Positions 45,660 through 54,279 are shown, counted from the stretch's first letter. The stretch: 64,000 nt of DNA from Paenibacillus campinasensis (GCF_002272015.1 NZ_NPBY01000003.1:186001-250000); one strand, 5' to 3'. The notes: generated by a model from the sequence alone, not told the origin. Program-made: numbers and translations.

Positions 45660-46442
45660 ATGAAACCGGACATCTATGATCATTTTCACCGAGACGAACG
45701 GGATTTTGTGGACCGGGCGTGGGAGTGGGTCGTTAACGCGGGGCAGTACCATGAAGCGAAGCTGACCGACTTTCTGGACCCGCGCCAGCGGTTTATTCTG
45801 GAATCGCTGGTCAACCGCGCCCCTGATGTGCACGCCGTCTATAGCGGCGGGCATCCGGATGCAGAGCGTGTTCGTGCTTTCATCGCGCCCGATTACCGGG
45901 ACCTGGCGAATGAGGATATGGGGATGAAGGTGCTCAGCATCACCTCTTCTGACCAGAAGCTGGGGGAGCTGGAGCATGGCGACTATATGGGCTCCATTCT
46001 CGGGCTCGGCATCAAGCGCTCCAAGATTGGCGATATTCATGTGCTGGAGAACGGCTGTCATGCCGTTGTCTCCGAGGATATCAGCGCGTATCTGCATTTT
46101 AACCTGAGCCAGGTGCATCGGGTGCATGTCATGACCGAGCTGTTGCCGCTGGACAAGCTCCAGGTGTCCCCGGTCACGCTGGATACGATGGAGATTACGG
46201 TCTCTTCCATGAGACTCGACGGCATTGCCAGCGATGCGTTCCGCATCAGCCGGGCCAAAATTGTCGTTCCGATCAAAGCGGGACGCTGCAGAGTCAACTG
46301 GAAAGTGGAAGAGGATCCTTCTACGCCGCTGAAAGAAGGGGATGTGATCTCCATTCAAGGGTTTGGTCGGTTTAAAGTGCTGGAGACGGGCGGCTTGACA
46401 AAAAAAGGGCGGTACCGTGTCAAGGTTGGGAAATATGCGTGA
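45660..46442 (+). CDS. ylmH: S4-domain RNA-binding protein YlmH
   Basis: 260 residues: an N-terminal YlmH-type domain (IYDHFHRDERDFVDRAWEW, then YSGGHPDAERVRAFIAPDY), a middle domain with LGDILGLGIKRSKIGDIHVLENG-like sequence, and a C-terminal S4 domain (ISSMRLDGIASDAFRISRAKIVVPIKAGRCRVNW). B. subtilis YlmH has been linked to ribosome-associated quality control; the role here is inferred. The ATG at 45660 has AAAGGG about 11 bases upstream. Confidence 0.93.
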   Translation: MKPDIYDHFHRDERDFVDRAWEWVVNAGQYHEAKLTDFLDPRQRFILESLVNRAPDVHAVYSGGHPDAERVRAFIAPDYRDLANEDMGMKVLSITSSDQKLGELEHGDYMGSILGLGIKRSKIGDIHVLENGCHAVVSEDISAYLHFNLSQVHRVHVMTELLPLDKLQVSPVTLDTMEITVSSMRLDGIASDAFRISRAKIVVPIKAGRCRVNWKVEEDPSTPLKEGDVISIQGFGRFKVLETGGLTKKGRYRVKVGKYA

Positions 46443-46622
46443 TGCCTTTGAAGGAATTGCCGTTTTTTTGTCGAAGATTTACTAACAAACATTAATAATG
46501 GCGTCCGATTAACCGATACATTCTGATGACCGCTGCTGTTTTCATAGACGGGTGGTTTGGCTTATAGCAGGGATGACCGTATCCCGTCTGCAACAAGCCG
46601 ATATTCTTAGGAGGTGCACACC

Positions 46623-47117
46623 ATGCCACTTACACCACTTGATATACATAATAAGGAGTTTGCCCGTCGAATCCGGGGTTATGATGAAGACGAGGTCAAC
46701 GAATTTTTGGATCAGGTTATTAAAGATTATGAAAGCGTGATTCGGGAGAACAAGGAAATGCATAACCAGTTAATGGCGATGCAGGAGAAGCTGGATCATT
46801 TTGCGAATATTGAGGAAACCTTATCGAAGACGATCATCGTGGCCCAGGAGGCTGCGGATGAGGTGAAGAACAACGCGAAGAAGGAAGCGCAGCTGATCGT
46901 GAAGGAAGCGGAGAAGAATGCGGACCGGATCATCAACGAAGCGCTTGGCAAATCGCGCAAAGTCGCATTGGAAGTAGAAGAACTGAAGAAGCAGGCCTCC
47001 ATTTACCGGACACGCTTCCGCTCGCTCGTGGAAGCGCAGCTGGAACTGCTGAAGCAGGATGGATGGGAGTCGCTGGAGTCGCCTGAGCCGAGTCTTGAGC
47101 CGAAAGAGGTATATTAG
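46623..47117 (+). CDS. divIVA: Cell-division initiation protein DivIVA
   Basis: Curvature-sensing coiled-coil protein of poles and septa. 164 residues: lipid-binding N-terminal domain (PLTPLDIHNKEFARRIRGYDEDEVNEFLDQVIKDYE), then a long coiled coil from about residue 30 to 140 (DEVKNNAKKEAQLIVKEAEKNADRIINEALGKSRK), and an acidic tail. AGGAGGTG lies upstream; an in-frame GTG at 46614 overlaps that site. The 180-base gap before it holds a small palindrome (GGGAT/ATCCC near 46573-46588) and no clear promoter. Confidence 0.95.
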   Translation: MPLTPLDIHNKEFARRIRGYDEDEVNEFLDQVIKDYESVIRENKEMHNQLMAMQEKLDHFANIEETLSKTIIVAQEAADEVKNNAKKEAQLIVKEAEKNADRIINEALGKSRKVALEVEELKKQASIYRTRFRSLVEAQLELLKQDGWESLESPEPSLEPKEVY

Positions 47118-47128
47118 GCGGATAGCGG

Positions 47129-47157
47129 TTGACTTTTGGCCTGAAAAAGTCTATAAC
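47129..47157 (+). promoter_or_regulatory. SigA-type promoter of the ileS T-box transcript
   Basis: TTGACT (47129-47134), 17-base spacer, TATAAC (47152-47157), about 38 bases before the start of stem I. Confidence 0.8.
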
Positions 47158-47194
47158 TAGTAACATAGTTGAATTGAATGAACAATCGTAAATT

Positions 47195-47491
47195 CGCAGA
47201 TGGGAACAAGTACACAAGTGGCGCTGTCCCTCAGAGAGTTGGCATCCTGCTGAAAGCCAATGTTCAGACCTTGTGGAATATCGTCCTTGAGAAGCAAAGC
47301 CGAAGCGCCGTGAATCCGGCGTGTGTAAGCTAAGCCGTCCTCCGAACGTTACATCGGACCCGTGCCTGTCGTTATTGGCATGGAGCAGAGGTGCTGTTTG
47401 GTCTGCGCTTGATGTGCGTTGCAGTCAGACAGAATTAGGGTGGTCACGCGAGTTAAGGTTCTCGTCCCTTGGGGGATGAGGGCCTTTTTTT
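47195..47491 (+). ncRNA. T-box riboswitch (isoleucine) upstream of ileS
   Basis: Leader RNA that reads uncharged tRNA-Ile and controls ileS. The T-box sequence AGGGTGGTCACGCG is at 47437-47450. The intrinsic terminator CTCGTCCC/GGGGATGAG with outer AAGG/CCTT pairs and a T-run is at 47455-47491. Stem I lies at about 47197-47340. The likely specifier is ATC within GGAATATCG near 47277-47285, fitting an isoleucine codon. The length of about 290 bases and position between the promoter and ileS agree. Confidence 0.9.
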
Positions 47492-47527
47492 GATTTTACA
47501 TGAGTTAGGATGAAAGGAAGATACGGC

Positions 47528-50500
47528 ATGAACAGAGTTGATGTGAAAGAGAAGGCGCGCGCCAGAGAGCTGCGTATCCTGAACAAATGGAAAGAAGAGG
47601 ACACGTTCAAGAAATCGATCCAGCACCGCGAAGGTCGTCCGAACTATGTATTCTATGAAGGGCCGCCGACAGCGAACGGTGCTCCTCATATCGGGCACGT
47701 GCTTGGACGGGTCATCAAGGATTTTGTAGGCCGTTACCAAACGATGAAGGGCTATCAGGTTGTCCGCAAAGCGGGCTGGGATACTCATGGTCTGCCGGTA
47801 GAGCTTGGGGTGGAGAAACAGCTGGGCATCTCCGGTAAACAGGAAATCGAAAATTACGGCGTGGAAGCTTTTATCCAGAAGTGTAAAGCGAGCGTGTTCG
47901 AATATGAGCATAAATGGCGGGAGCTGACCGAGGCGATTGCTTACTGGACCGATCTCGATCACCCCTATGTCACACTGGATAACAATTATATCGAAAGTGT
48001 ATGGAACATCCTGGCGACGATCCATGATAAGGGTCTTCTCTATCGCGGTCACCGGGTGAGCCCGTACTGCCCGTGCTGTCAGACGACACTGAGCTCGCAT
48101 GAGGTTGCACAGGGGTATGAGGACGTCAAGGATCTGTCTGCAACGGCTAAATTCAAGCTGCATGACAGCGGCGAATATGTACTCGCCTGGACGACTACCC
48201 CTTGGACGCTTCCGGCGCACGTGGCGCTGGCAGTCAATCCGGATATGGACTATGTTCGGGTACAGCAGGAGGACGGCGTATACATCGTAGCCAAGAATCT
48301 TGTGGACGATGTTATGAAAGGTGAATTCACCGTACTGTCTGAACTGAAGGGCGCGGAGCTGGTTGGAAGAAGCTACACCCCGCCGTTCAGCTACATCAAG
48401 GCGGAGAAAAGCAATGTGATCGTGGGCGCTTCCTTCGTTACCGATGCCAGCGGTACAGGGATTGTCCATATGGCGCCTGCGCACGGTGAGGACGATTACC
48501 GCGTCTGCCGGGAGAATGGCATCAGCTTTGTGAGTGTAGTGAACGGGCAAGGCCGTTATAACGACGAGGTGACTGATTTTGCGGGACGGTTCGTGAAGGA
48601 CTGTGATCTGGATATCGTGAAGGCTCTTTCGGAAAAAGGGCTGCTGTACAGCAAAGAGAAATATGAGCACAGCTATCCGTTCTGCTGGCGCTGTAAATCT
48701 CCGCTCCTCTATTATGCGATGGAGAGCTGGTTTATCGAGACGACAGCGGTTAAAGACAAGCTGATTGAGAACAACAATTCCGTCACCTGGTATCCGGGCC
48801 ATGTGCGTGAAGGCCGGTTCGGCAAATTCCTGGAGGATCTGGTGGACTGGAACATCAGCCGGAACCGCTATTGGGGAACGCCGCTGAACGTATGGGTGTG
48901 CAGCTCCTGTGACGGGCAGTACGCGCCGCACAGCATCGCTGATCTTCGCGCCAACGCTGTAGGGGAAGTGAGCGAGGATCTGGAGCTTCATAAGCCTTAC
49001 GTTGATGAGGTGAAGGTGAAGTGTCCGCACTGTGAAGGCGGCGTGATGGAGAGAACGTCCGAGGTGATTGACGTATGGTTTGACAGCGGCTCGATGCCGT
49101 TCGCCCAATACCATTACCCGTTTGAAAATAATGAGACTTTCGAACATCAGTATCCGGCCGACATGATCTGTGAAGGCATCGACCAGACGCGCGGCTGGTT
49201 CTACAGCCTGCTGGCGGTATCCACCTTGTTTACAGGCAAAGCGCCGTATAAAGCCGTTATGGCTACCGGCCACATTCTGGACGAGAACGGACAGAAGATG
49301 TCCAAATCCAAAGGCAATGTCATCGATCCTTGGGAGATCATCGAGGAATACGGAACGGACGCCTTCCGCTGGGCGCTGCTGGCCGACAGCGCGCCTTGGA
49401 ACAGCAAACGCTTCTCGAAAGGCATCGTCGGAGAAGCCAAATCGAAGGTCATCGATACGCTGGTGAACACCCATGCCTTCCTGACCCTGTATGCCGGCAT
49501 TGACGGTTATGACCCGGCGAAGCATCAATTCCAAGGTTCGGAGAACAAGCTGGACCGCTGGATTCTGTCCCGCCTGAACAGCCTTGTGCTGGTCGTTGAC
49601 AAAGGGCTGGCTGTGAATGACTTCCTGAATGCAGCCAAAGCGATCGAGGCATTCGTTGATGAGCTGAGCAACTGGTATATCCGCCGCTCCCGCGATCGCT
49701 TCTGGGGCAGCGGACTTGGCGAGGATAAGCTGGCCGCTTACGGCACGCTGACGCATGTGCTGCTGGTGCTCTCCAGAGTGATGGCGCCGTTCACGCCAAT
49801 GCTGTCTGAGGACATCTACGTCAACCTGGGCGGCGGAGAGAGCGTGCATCTGGCGGACTTCCCGCAAGCGGACGAAGCGATGATCGACCAAACGCTGGAG
49901 CAGGATATGGAAACGGCGCGTCAGATCGTGGAGCTGGCCCGCAACGTGCGGAACGAAACGGGCATCAAGACCCGTCAGCCGCTGTCGGAGCTCATTGTGT
50001 CCATGGACCGCGAGTTCGATCTGTCCGGCTATGAAATGATTATCAAGGATGAGATCAACGTCAAGGGCATCGTTGTGGAAACGAGCGACAGCGGCTTCGT
50101 GGATTTCACGCTGAAGCTGAACCTGAAGGTAGCCGGGAAGAAATACGGTAAGAACGTTGGCTTCCTGCAAGGCGTCCTCAAAGGCATGAGCAGCGAAGAG
50201 ACCCGAGCGGTTGTTCAGAACGGCGGTGTCGAGGTTGCCTCGCCGGAAGGCGAGCAGCTGAAGATTACTTCCGAAGAGCTGCTCGTGGAGAAGAAAGCGA
50301 AGGAAGGCTTCGCCTCAGCTTCCGGATATGGACTGACGGTGGCGCTCAACACGGACATTACACCGGAGCTGGAGCAGGAAGGCTGGGTGCGTGAAGTTGT
50401 TCGTGCGGTGCAGGACACGCGCAAGAAGCTGGATCTGCCGATTGAGAAAAGAGTGGCGCTTACGCTGGATGCCGATGATGAGCTCAAGGCGGCGATTACC

Positions 50501-50617
50501 GCCTTTGAAGAGGTGCTGCGTGAGAACGTGCTGGTCACCGAAGTGAAGTTTGGACAAAGCGCCGATATGGAGCGTGTGGAGCTTGGCGGCAAAACGATCG
50601 GCATTCTGATCGACTAA
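47528..50617 (+). CDS. ileS: Isoleucyl-tRNA synthetase, type 2 (eukaryote-like)
   Basis: Class I synthetase that charges tRNA-Ile. 1029 residues: HIGH at 54-57 (PPTANGAPHIGHVLGR), an editing domain (LAWTTTPWTLPAHVALAVNPD; later THMAPAHGEDDYRV-like), KMSKS at about 590, an anticodon-binding domain, zinc-type Cys pairs (CSSCDG, CPHCEG) and a long C-terminal domain. The N-terminus (VKEKARARELRILNKWKEEDTFKKSIQ) and length mark the type 2, eukaryote-like IleS, not the roughly 920-residue type 1 of B. subtilis. Type 2 enzymes are generally mupirocin-resistant. The ATG at 47528 has AAAGGAAG about 7 bases upstream; an ATG at 47510 has no site. T-box controlled. Confidence 0.95.
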   Translation: MNRVDVKEKARARELRILNKWKEEDTFKKSIQHREGRPNYVFYEGPPTANGAPHIGHVLGRVIKDFVGRYQTMKGYQVVRKAGWDTHGLPVELGVEKQLGISGKQEIENYGVEAFIQKCKASVFEYEHKWRELTEAIAYWTDLDHPYVTLDNNYIESVWNILATIHDKGLLYRGHRVSPYCPCCQTTLSSHEVAQGYEDVKDLSATAKFKLHDSGEYVLAWTTTPWTLPAHVALAVNPDMDYVRVQQEDGVYIVAKNLVDDVMKGEFTVLSELKGAELVGRSYTPPFSYIKAEKSNVIVGASFVTDASGTGIVHMAPAHGEDDYRVCRENGISFVSVVNGQGRYNDEVTDFAGRFVKDCDLDIVKALSEKGLLYSKEKYEHSYPFCWRCKSPLLYYAMESWFIETTAVKDKLIENNNSVTWYPGHVREGRFGKFLEDLVDWNISRNRYWGTPLNVWVCSSCDGQYAPHSIADLRANAVGEVSEDLELHKPYVDEVKVKCPHCEGGVMERTSEVIDVWFDSGSMPFAQYHYPFENNETFEHQYPADMICEGIDQTRGWFYSLLAVSTLFTGKAPYKAVMATGHILDENGQKMSKSKGNVIDPWEIIEEYGTDAFRWALLADSAPWNSKRFSKGIVGEAKSKVIDTLVNTHAFLTLYAGIDGYDPAKHQFQGSENKLDRWILSRLNSLVLVVDKGLAVNDFLNAAKAIEAFVDELSNWYIRRSRDRFWGSGLGEDKLAAYGTLTHVLLVLSRVMAPFTPMLSEDIYVNLGGGESVHLADFPQADEAMIDQTLEQDMETARQIVELARNVRNETGIKTRQPLSELIVSMDREFDLSGYEMIIKDEINVKGIVVETSDSGFVDFTLKLNLKVAGKKYGKNVGFLQGVLKGMSSEETRAVVQNGGVEVASPEGEQLKITSEELLVEKKAKEGFASASGYGLTVALNTDITPELEQEGWVREVVRAVQDTRKKLDLPIEKRVALTLDADDELKAAITAFEEVLRENVLVTEVKFGQSADMERVELGGKTIGILID

Positions 50618-50653
50618 TCGCAAAAGCCCGCTTGTCTCTTCTATCCATTAGAT

Positions 50654-50710
50654 AAAAAAAGACCATCGACATGGTGCCTCCGGGAGGCTGCCATGGTCGA
50701 TGGTCTTTTT
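50654..50710. terminator. Long bidirectional terminator after ileS
   Basis: AAAAAAAGACCATCGAC (50654-50670) pairs with GTCGATGGTCTTTTT near 50696-50710, with an inner ATGG/CCAT and GCC/GGC extension. A T-run lies on each strand. Confidence 0.92.
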
Positions 50711-51019
50711 GGCGTTCATGCGCTGTCAATGTCCGTGCAGAGGTACGGGGACGTACGCATGCACTGGCAAAACAGACGCTTCATCGGTGCCGTATGCAGG
50801 AATGAGCGGATACATTATTACACATAATAGCAGCACAATGGGCTATACGAGCGGTATCCCGGATTGGCTTCGGAGGAGCAATGGATACGGCAATGCAGCA
50901 ATGCGAGTCAAGCGAGCGGCATCAGGCGTCATTTATCCGATGACTATTCCTGGAACAGCCGCTTGCTGCAGCGATTACGAACACCGCCGCCGGCCGCGGA
51001 AAGGGGGCTTGTCTGTCCG
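50711..51019. other. Intergenic region with a possible decayed coding frame
   Basis: The bases before the DUF5665 gene have no convincing gene. In the DUF5665 frame, an ATG at 50731 opens 32 codons that end in two adjacent stops (TAA, TAG) near 50827-50832. Protein-like sequence (YERYPGLASEEQWIRQCSN) then continues in frame up to the DUF5665 start. It may be a degraded N-terminal extension or chance. Confidence 0.35.
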
Positions 51020-51406
51020 ATGTCGGATCAACAGAAATCAGAGGAGAAGCAAGAAGCAAAGCCGCAAGAACCAAAGGCAGGGCAAGACGTACGGGAGGAA
51101 AACAGCTCCGTATCGGATGAGGAACGGCTTCAAACCATTCATCGTCTGACGACTGATATCGCTCAGCAGCTTGAGAAATCCCGTATCGCGGACTATACAC
51201 AGCTGCTGCATCGGCCGTGGAGACTGGTTGGTCTGAACCTGCTGGCAGGGACTGCTCGCGGGGTTGGGATTGCGATCGGCTTTACTTTTTTTGCTGCCAC
51301 CATCATTTATCTACTTCAGGCCCTTGGCGCCTTGAATCTGCCAATCATCGGCGATTACATTGCGGATATTGTCCGCATCGTTCAACGTCAGCTTGAACTG
51401 ACCTAA
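51020..51406 (+). CDS. DUF5665 membrane protein
   Basis: 128 residues: a charged, Gln/Glu-rich N-terminal region (about 1-65), then a conserved helix LHRPWRLVGLNLLAGTARGVGIAIGFTFFAATIIYLLQAL with one or two membrane segments and a short amphipathic end (DYIADIVRIVQRQLEL). This RxLxxNLLAGxARGxGxAIGFT pattern fits DUF5665. The ATG at 51020 has AAGGGGG 12 bases upstream. Function unknown. It converges with the yteA-like gene; no terminator was seen between them. Confidence 0.8.
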   Translation: MSDQQKSEEKQEAKPQEPKAGQDVREENSSVSDEERLQTIHRLTTDIAQQLEKSRIADYTQLLHRPWRLVGLNLLAGTARGVGIAIGFTFFAATIIYLLQALGALNLPIIGDYIADIVRIVQRQLELT

Positions 51407-51438
51407 TCACAGCAAGAAGATGGGGGTCAGGGGGCAGG

Positions 51439-52185
51439 TCAGATTAACGTGTCGTCATCGTCTTCCCCGGGCACATTCGGATCAAGCAGGAAGCTGCCTT
51501 CCCCGCGCTGGATATATTCCACATATTGCGGACTCCGGACGAAGAATACATCGGTGCCATCGATGTTTGTAGCCACAAAATTTTCATATACCTCCACAAA
51601 GCCGCCCTGGTCATCTTCATGCTCGATGTCCATTTCGTTATAGCTGTCGATGTTGTTGCCTTCGGCCAAGGCGGGCGAGTTGGAGTTGCCCCAGCTTTCG
51701 ACGATCTGCCAGGCGTCCTCTCCGTCAAAGCCGGAATATTCATGCTCATCGAGACTTGAGCGGCCAAACGGCGGATGAAGAAACTCCTCTTCCACGGGAC
51801 GGTCATGGGAAGGATTTTGCCGCGGGTTGTCTTTCAGGCAGTACTGGGTGTCCGGAACAGCCTCCAGACGCTCGTACGGGATCGCTTCCCCGCAGATGAT
51901 GCATGTGCCATAGCGCCCGTGATGGATCGCTTCCAGGGAGAAAATGACACGCTGCAGTTCCAGGTCCATCCGGTCCTGCAGGGCCAGATCCTTCTCGCGT
52001 TCATAAACCTCGGTCGCCAGGTCGCCCGGGTGGTTGTCGATATGTGATAATTCACCGGTGTAATCTCGTTCGGATTCCCCCATGCCGTGCTGATCATTAT
52101 GCACCATGCGCGATTCCAGCTCGGCCTTGCGCTCCATCAGTCTCTGCTTCAGTCGGCGGATCTGTTCCTGAGTTAAATGCGACAT
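51439..52185 (-). CDS. YteA/YlyA-type TraR/DksA-like protein
   Basis: 248 residues. The N-terminal coiled coil (QEQIRRLKQRLMERKAELESRM) and DksA-like core (DLELQRVIFSLEAIHHGRYGTCIICGEAIPYERLEAVPDTQYC) mark the TraR/DksA family, YteA subfamily of spore formers. Three zinc-ligand cysteines are present, and the usual fourth position reads Asp (YCLKD). A roughly 110-residue acidic C-terminal region follows (EDAWQIVESWGNSNSP to PGEDDDDTLI). AAAGGAG lies 5 bases before the ATG. In B. subtilis the homologous ylyA sits between ileS and lspA; here it is inverted. Confidence 0.88.
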   Translation of the reverse strand: MSHLTQEQIRRLKQRLMERKAELESRMVHNDQHGMGESERDYTGELSHIDNHPGDLATEVYEREKDLALQDRMDLELQRVIFSLEAIHHGRYGTCIICGEAIPYERLEAVPDTQYCLKDNPRQNPSHDRPVEEEFLHPPFGRSSLDEHEYSGFDGEDAWQIVESWGNSNSPALAEGNNIDSYNEMDIEHEDDQGGFVEVYENFVATNIDGTDVFFVRSPQYVEYIQRGEGSFLLDPNVPGEDDDDTLI

Positions 52186-52292
52186 GTCAGGCTCCTTTCA
52201 TGGTCCGGTTATGGGCCGATTGTTGATATCTATAGAGTGCGCGCTAACCAGGGGTTTTACTGACGGAAAATGTTCGCGGGACTGGACAGGAA

Positions 52293-52322
52293 TGGACGAT
52301 GGTTCAGCGGCTGTGCTACAAT
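52293..52322 (+). promoter_or_regulatory. Candidate SigA promoter of lspA
   Basis: TGGACG (52293-52298), 18-base spacer, TACAAT (52317-52322), 70 bases before the lspA start. Confidence 0.45.
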
Positions 52323-52392
52323 AAGACGAGCAAATTTCCGCAAAAGCAACAAAGCATGAGCGGATGAGACAGAACGGAGTGAACATAGCGAC

Positions 52393-52893
52393 GTGGTGTA
52401 TTATGTGATTGCATTGATCGCATTTATAATCGATCAGGGGACGAAATTTTTAATTGCAAGCAGACTTGAGATTGGGGATAAAATTCCGGTTATCGGTGAT
52501 TTTTTCCTGATCACTTCTCATCGTAACAAGGGAGCGGCGTTTGGCATTCTGCAGAATCAGCTGTGGTTCTTCATTATCGTCACCATCGCCGTTGTAGTCG
52601 GACTCGTCTGGTACTTGCAGAAGGTTCGCAAGGAAGAACGAAAGCTGCTGCCAACCGCGCTGGCACTTGTGCTCGGAGGCGCACTGGGGAATTTTATCGA
52701 CCGCTTGCTGATGGGCGAAGTGGTGGATTTTCTGCAATTCAATTTCGGCAGCTATACGTTCCCGATTTTTAATGTTGCAGATTCCTGCATCGTGATCGGG
52801 GTAGGGCTCATTATACTCGACACCCTCCTTGAGGGCAGACGGGAACAGATGAAAGCACATCATGAAACGACAGGCACGGAAGGGAATGAATAG
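52393..52893 (+). CDS. lspA: Lipoprotein signal peptidase (signal peptidase II)
   Basis: Membrane aspartic protease that cleaves lipoprotein signals before the lipidated Cys, serving OppA and the YhcN-type protein among others. 166 residues and four helices. The catalytic aspartates lie in GNFIDRLLMGEVVDFLQF and FPIFNVADSCIVIGVGL; FIIDQGTKFLI and HRNKGAAFGILQ are also conserved. The start is one of two adjacent GTG codons (52393, 52396); GGAG lies about 13 bases upstream. Confidence 0.94.
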   Translation: MVYYVIALIAFIIDQGTKFLIASRLEIGDKIPVIGDFFLITSHRNKGAAFGILQNQLWFFIIVTIAVVVGLVWYLQKVRKEERKLLPTALALVLGGALGNFIDRLLMGEVVDFLQFNFGSYTFPIFNVADSCIVIGVGLIILDTLLEGRREQMKAHHETTGTEGNE

Positions 52894-52910
52894 GCTTGCA
52901 GGAAGGTGAT

Positions 52911-53861
52911 ATGACAGCGGCGATGTGGGAACGGGCCGAGCATGAGGGCGAGGTTATGGAGTGGACGGCAGGACCTGAGGACGCCAAGACGCGGATTGAC
53001 AAATATATAGCGGAAGCACTTGGGGATGAAGTGTCCCGCTCGCAGGTACAGCTGTGGATCAGCGAGGGCCATGTGACTGTAAATGGCGCTCCGGTGAAAG
53101 CGAACTTCAAGCTGAGTGAGGGGGACCGGATATCCGTTCATGTTCCTGAGCCGTCTGCGGTGGAGATTGCCCCCGAGGATATTCCGCTGGAGGTCGTATT
53201 CGAAGATCGCGACGTCATCGTGGTGAACAAGCCGCGGGGGATGGTGGTGCATCCCGCTCCGGGTCATCTGACCGGAACGCTTGTCAATGCGCTGATGTTT
53301 CATTGCAAGGATCTGTCGGGGATCAATGGCGAGCTGCGCCCGGGCATCGTGCACCGGATCGACAAGGACACCTCCGGCTTGATTATGGCGGCGAAGAATG
53401 ACAAGGCGCATGCTTCCCTGGCTGCACAGCTGAAGGATCATAGCGTAACCCGAAGGTATATCGCCCTCGTCCAGGGGAATATCAGTCATGATCAGGGGAC
53501 GGTGGACGCGCCAATCGGCAGAGATCCGCATGATCGCAAGATGTTTACGGTCACGGATCGCAACAGCAAGCATGCAGTCACCCACTTCACGGTGATGGAG
53601 CGCTTTGGCGATTACAGTCTCCTTGAGCTGCAGCTGGAGACCGGACGCACTCACCAAATCCGGGTGCATATGAAATATATCGGTCACTCGCTCGTCGGTG
53701 ATCCCGTATACGGCAAGAGCAAGGGCATTAAAATGAACGGACAGGCTCTTCATGCTGCCGTGCTTGGATTTGTACACCCGTCAAGCGGGGAATATGTGGA
53801 GTTTTCTGCGCCGCTGCCTCAGGATATGGAGGATCTGCTGGCGTCATTGCGGAGCCGGTAA
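52911..53861 (+). CDS. ylyB: RluA-family pseudouridine synthase (RluD/YlyB)
   Basis: Converts uridine to pseudouridine in RNA, most likely 23S rRNA. 316 residues: an N-terminal S4 domain (TRIDKYIAEALGDEVSRSQVQLWISEGHVTVNG), and a catalytic domain with NKPRGMVVHPAPGH, the Asp in GIVHRIDKDTSGLIMAAKND and LETGRTHQIRVHMKYIGHSLVGDPVYG. The ATG at 52911 sits 4 bases from AGGAAGG; a TTG at 52896 and an ATG at 52923 are alternatives. It follows lspA as ylyB does in B. subtilis. Confidence 0.92.
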   Translation: MTAAMWERAEHEGEVMEWTAGPEDAKTRIDKYIAEALGDEVSRSQVQLWISEGHVTVNGAPVKANFKLSEGDRISVHVPEPSAVEIAPEDIPLEVVFEDRDVIVVNKPRGMVVHPAPGHLTGTLVNALMFHCKDLSGINGELRPGIVHRIDKDTSGLIMAAKNDKAHASLAAQLKDHSVTRRYIALVQGNISHDQGTVDAPIGRDPHDRKMFTVTDRNSKHAVTHFTVMERFGDYSLLELQLETGRTHQIRVHMKYIGHSLVGDPVYGKSKGIKMNGQALHAAVLGFVHPSSGEYVEFSAPLPQDMEDLLASLRSR

Positions 53862-53898
53862 CGGCTCCTTTCTCATTTGTTCGAGAGGCCCCTGCTTA

Positions 53899-53928
53899 TT
53901 GCGGTCCTGCTCCGGGATATGATATAGT
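53899..53928 (+). promoter_or_regulatory. Candidate promoter of the ABC-F leader
   Basis: TTGCGG (53899-53904), 18-base spacer, TATAGT (53923-53928), 35 bases before the leader ORF. Confidence 0.45.
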
Positions 53929-53963
53929 GGACGTAATTCTAATGTTAAAGGAGGTGGGCCAGG

Positions 53964-54125
53964 ATGAATTTCGAGAAGGTGAACAACCGTATTAACCAGC
54001 TGCCAATCGCGATGGCTGGTATTGTTCATGCTTTTTCCGACAACGGGAGAAGTCTGTCCAATTCCATGATACGTGTTGTAACATCTTCGAGAAGTTGCCT
54101 GCCTGCCTTTACGGATATAGCCTGA
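53964..54125 (+). CDS. 53-residue leader ORF upstream of the ABC-F gene
   Basis: Small ORF with a near-perfect ribosome binding site (AAAGGAGGTGG, 53947-53957) 6-8 bases before its ATG. The product begins MNFEKVNNRINQLPIAMAG and ends CLPAFTDIA; I do not recognise it. The stop lies inside a hairpin (54119-54139), 22 bases before an intrinsic terminator that precedes the ABC-F gene. This layout fits a translated leader that senses ribosome stalling. It could instead encode a free small protein. No signal peptide or membrane helix is seen. Confidence 0.5.
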   Translation: MNFEKVNNRINQLPIAMAGIVHAFSDNGRSLSNSMIRVVTSSRSCLPAFTDIA

Positions 54126-54139
54126 TTTGAGATCAGGCT
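53995..54139 (+). promoter_or_regulatory. Hairpins within the ABC-F leader
   Basis: Hairpin 1: ACCAG/CTGGT (53995-53999, 54016-54020) plus CCA/TGG. Hairpin 2: AGCCTGAT/ATCAGGCT (54119-54126, 54132-54139), spanning the leader stop codon. In addition GGCCAGG (53957-53963), beside the leader start, is complementary to CCTGGCC (54167-54173) of the terminator 3' arm, a possible antiterminator pairing. Confidence 0.45.
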
Positions 54140-54147
54140 TGTTTACC

Positions 54148-54180
54148 AAGGCCGGGGAGCTTGCTCCCTGGCCTTTTTTT
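54148..54180 (+). terminator. Intrinsic terminator ahead of the ABC-F gene
   Basis: AAGGCCGGGGAGC (54148-54160), loop TT, GCTCCCTGGCC (54163-54173), then seven T's. It stands 100 bases before the ABC-F start, within the leader transcript. Confidence 0.9.
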
Positions 54181-54279
54181 GATGTGCGTAATGCAGAGTG
54201 CAGGTCTTCTCCAATGACAAAAACCGCTGTGCGGGAGCTTGGTGCTCATCCGAACAAGCGATTTGGGAGGAACCTGAAC

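Noticed and set aside
47453..50170. A 905-codon open frame on the minus strand opposite ileS
   Set aside because: It mirrors the codon structure of ileS, has no ribosome binding site or recognisable domain, and covers the T-box terminator. Long antisense frames are common opposite GC-rich genes.
50700..51149. A 149-codon plus-strand frame overlapping the DUF5665 gene
   Set aside because: Starts inside the ileS terminator and reads out of frame into DUF5665 with a basic, low-quality sequence.
54127..54279. Upstream extension of the ABC-F gene by 51 codons
   Set aside because: It would translate through the intrinsic terminator, and the ATG at 54280 has GGGAGG and the normal ABC-F N-terminus.
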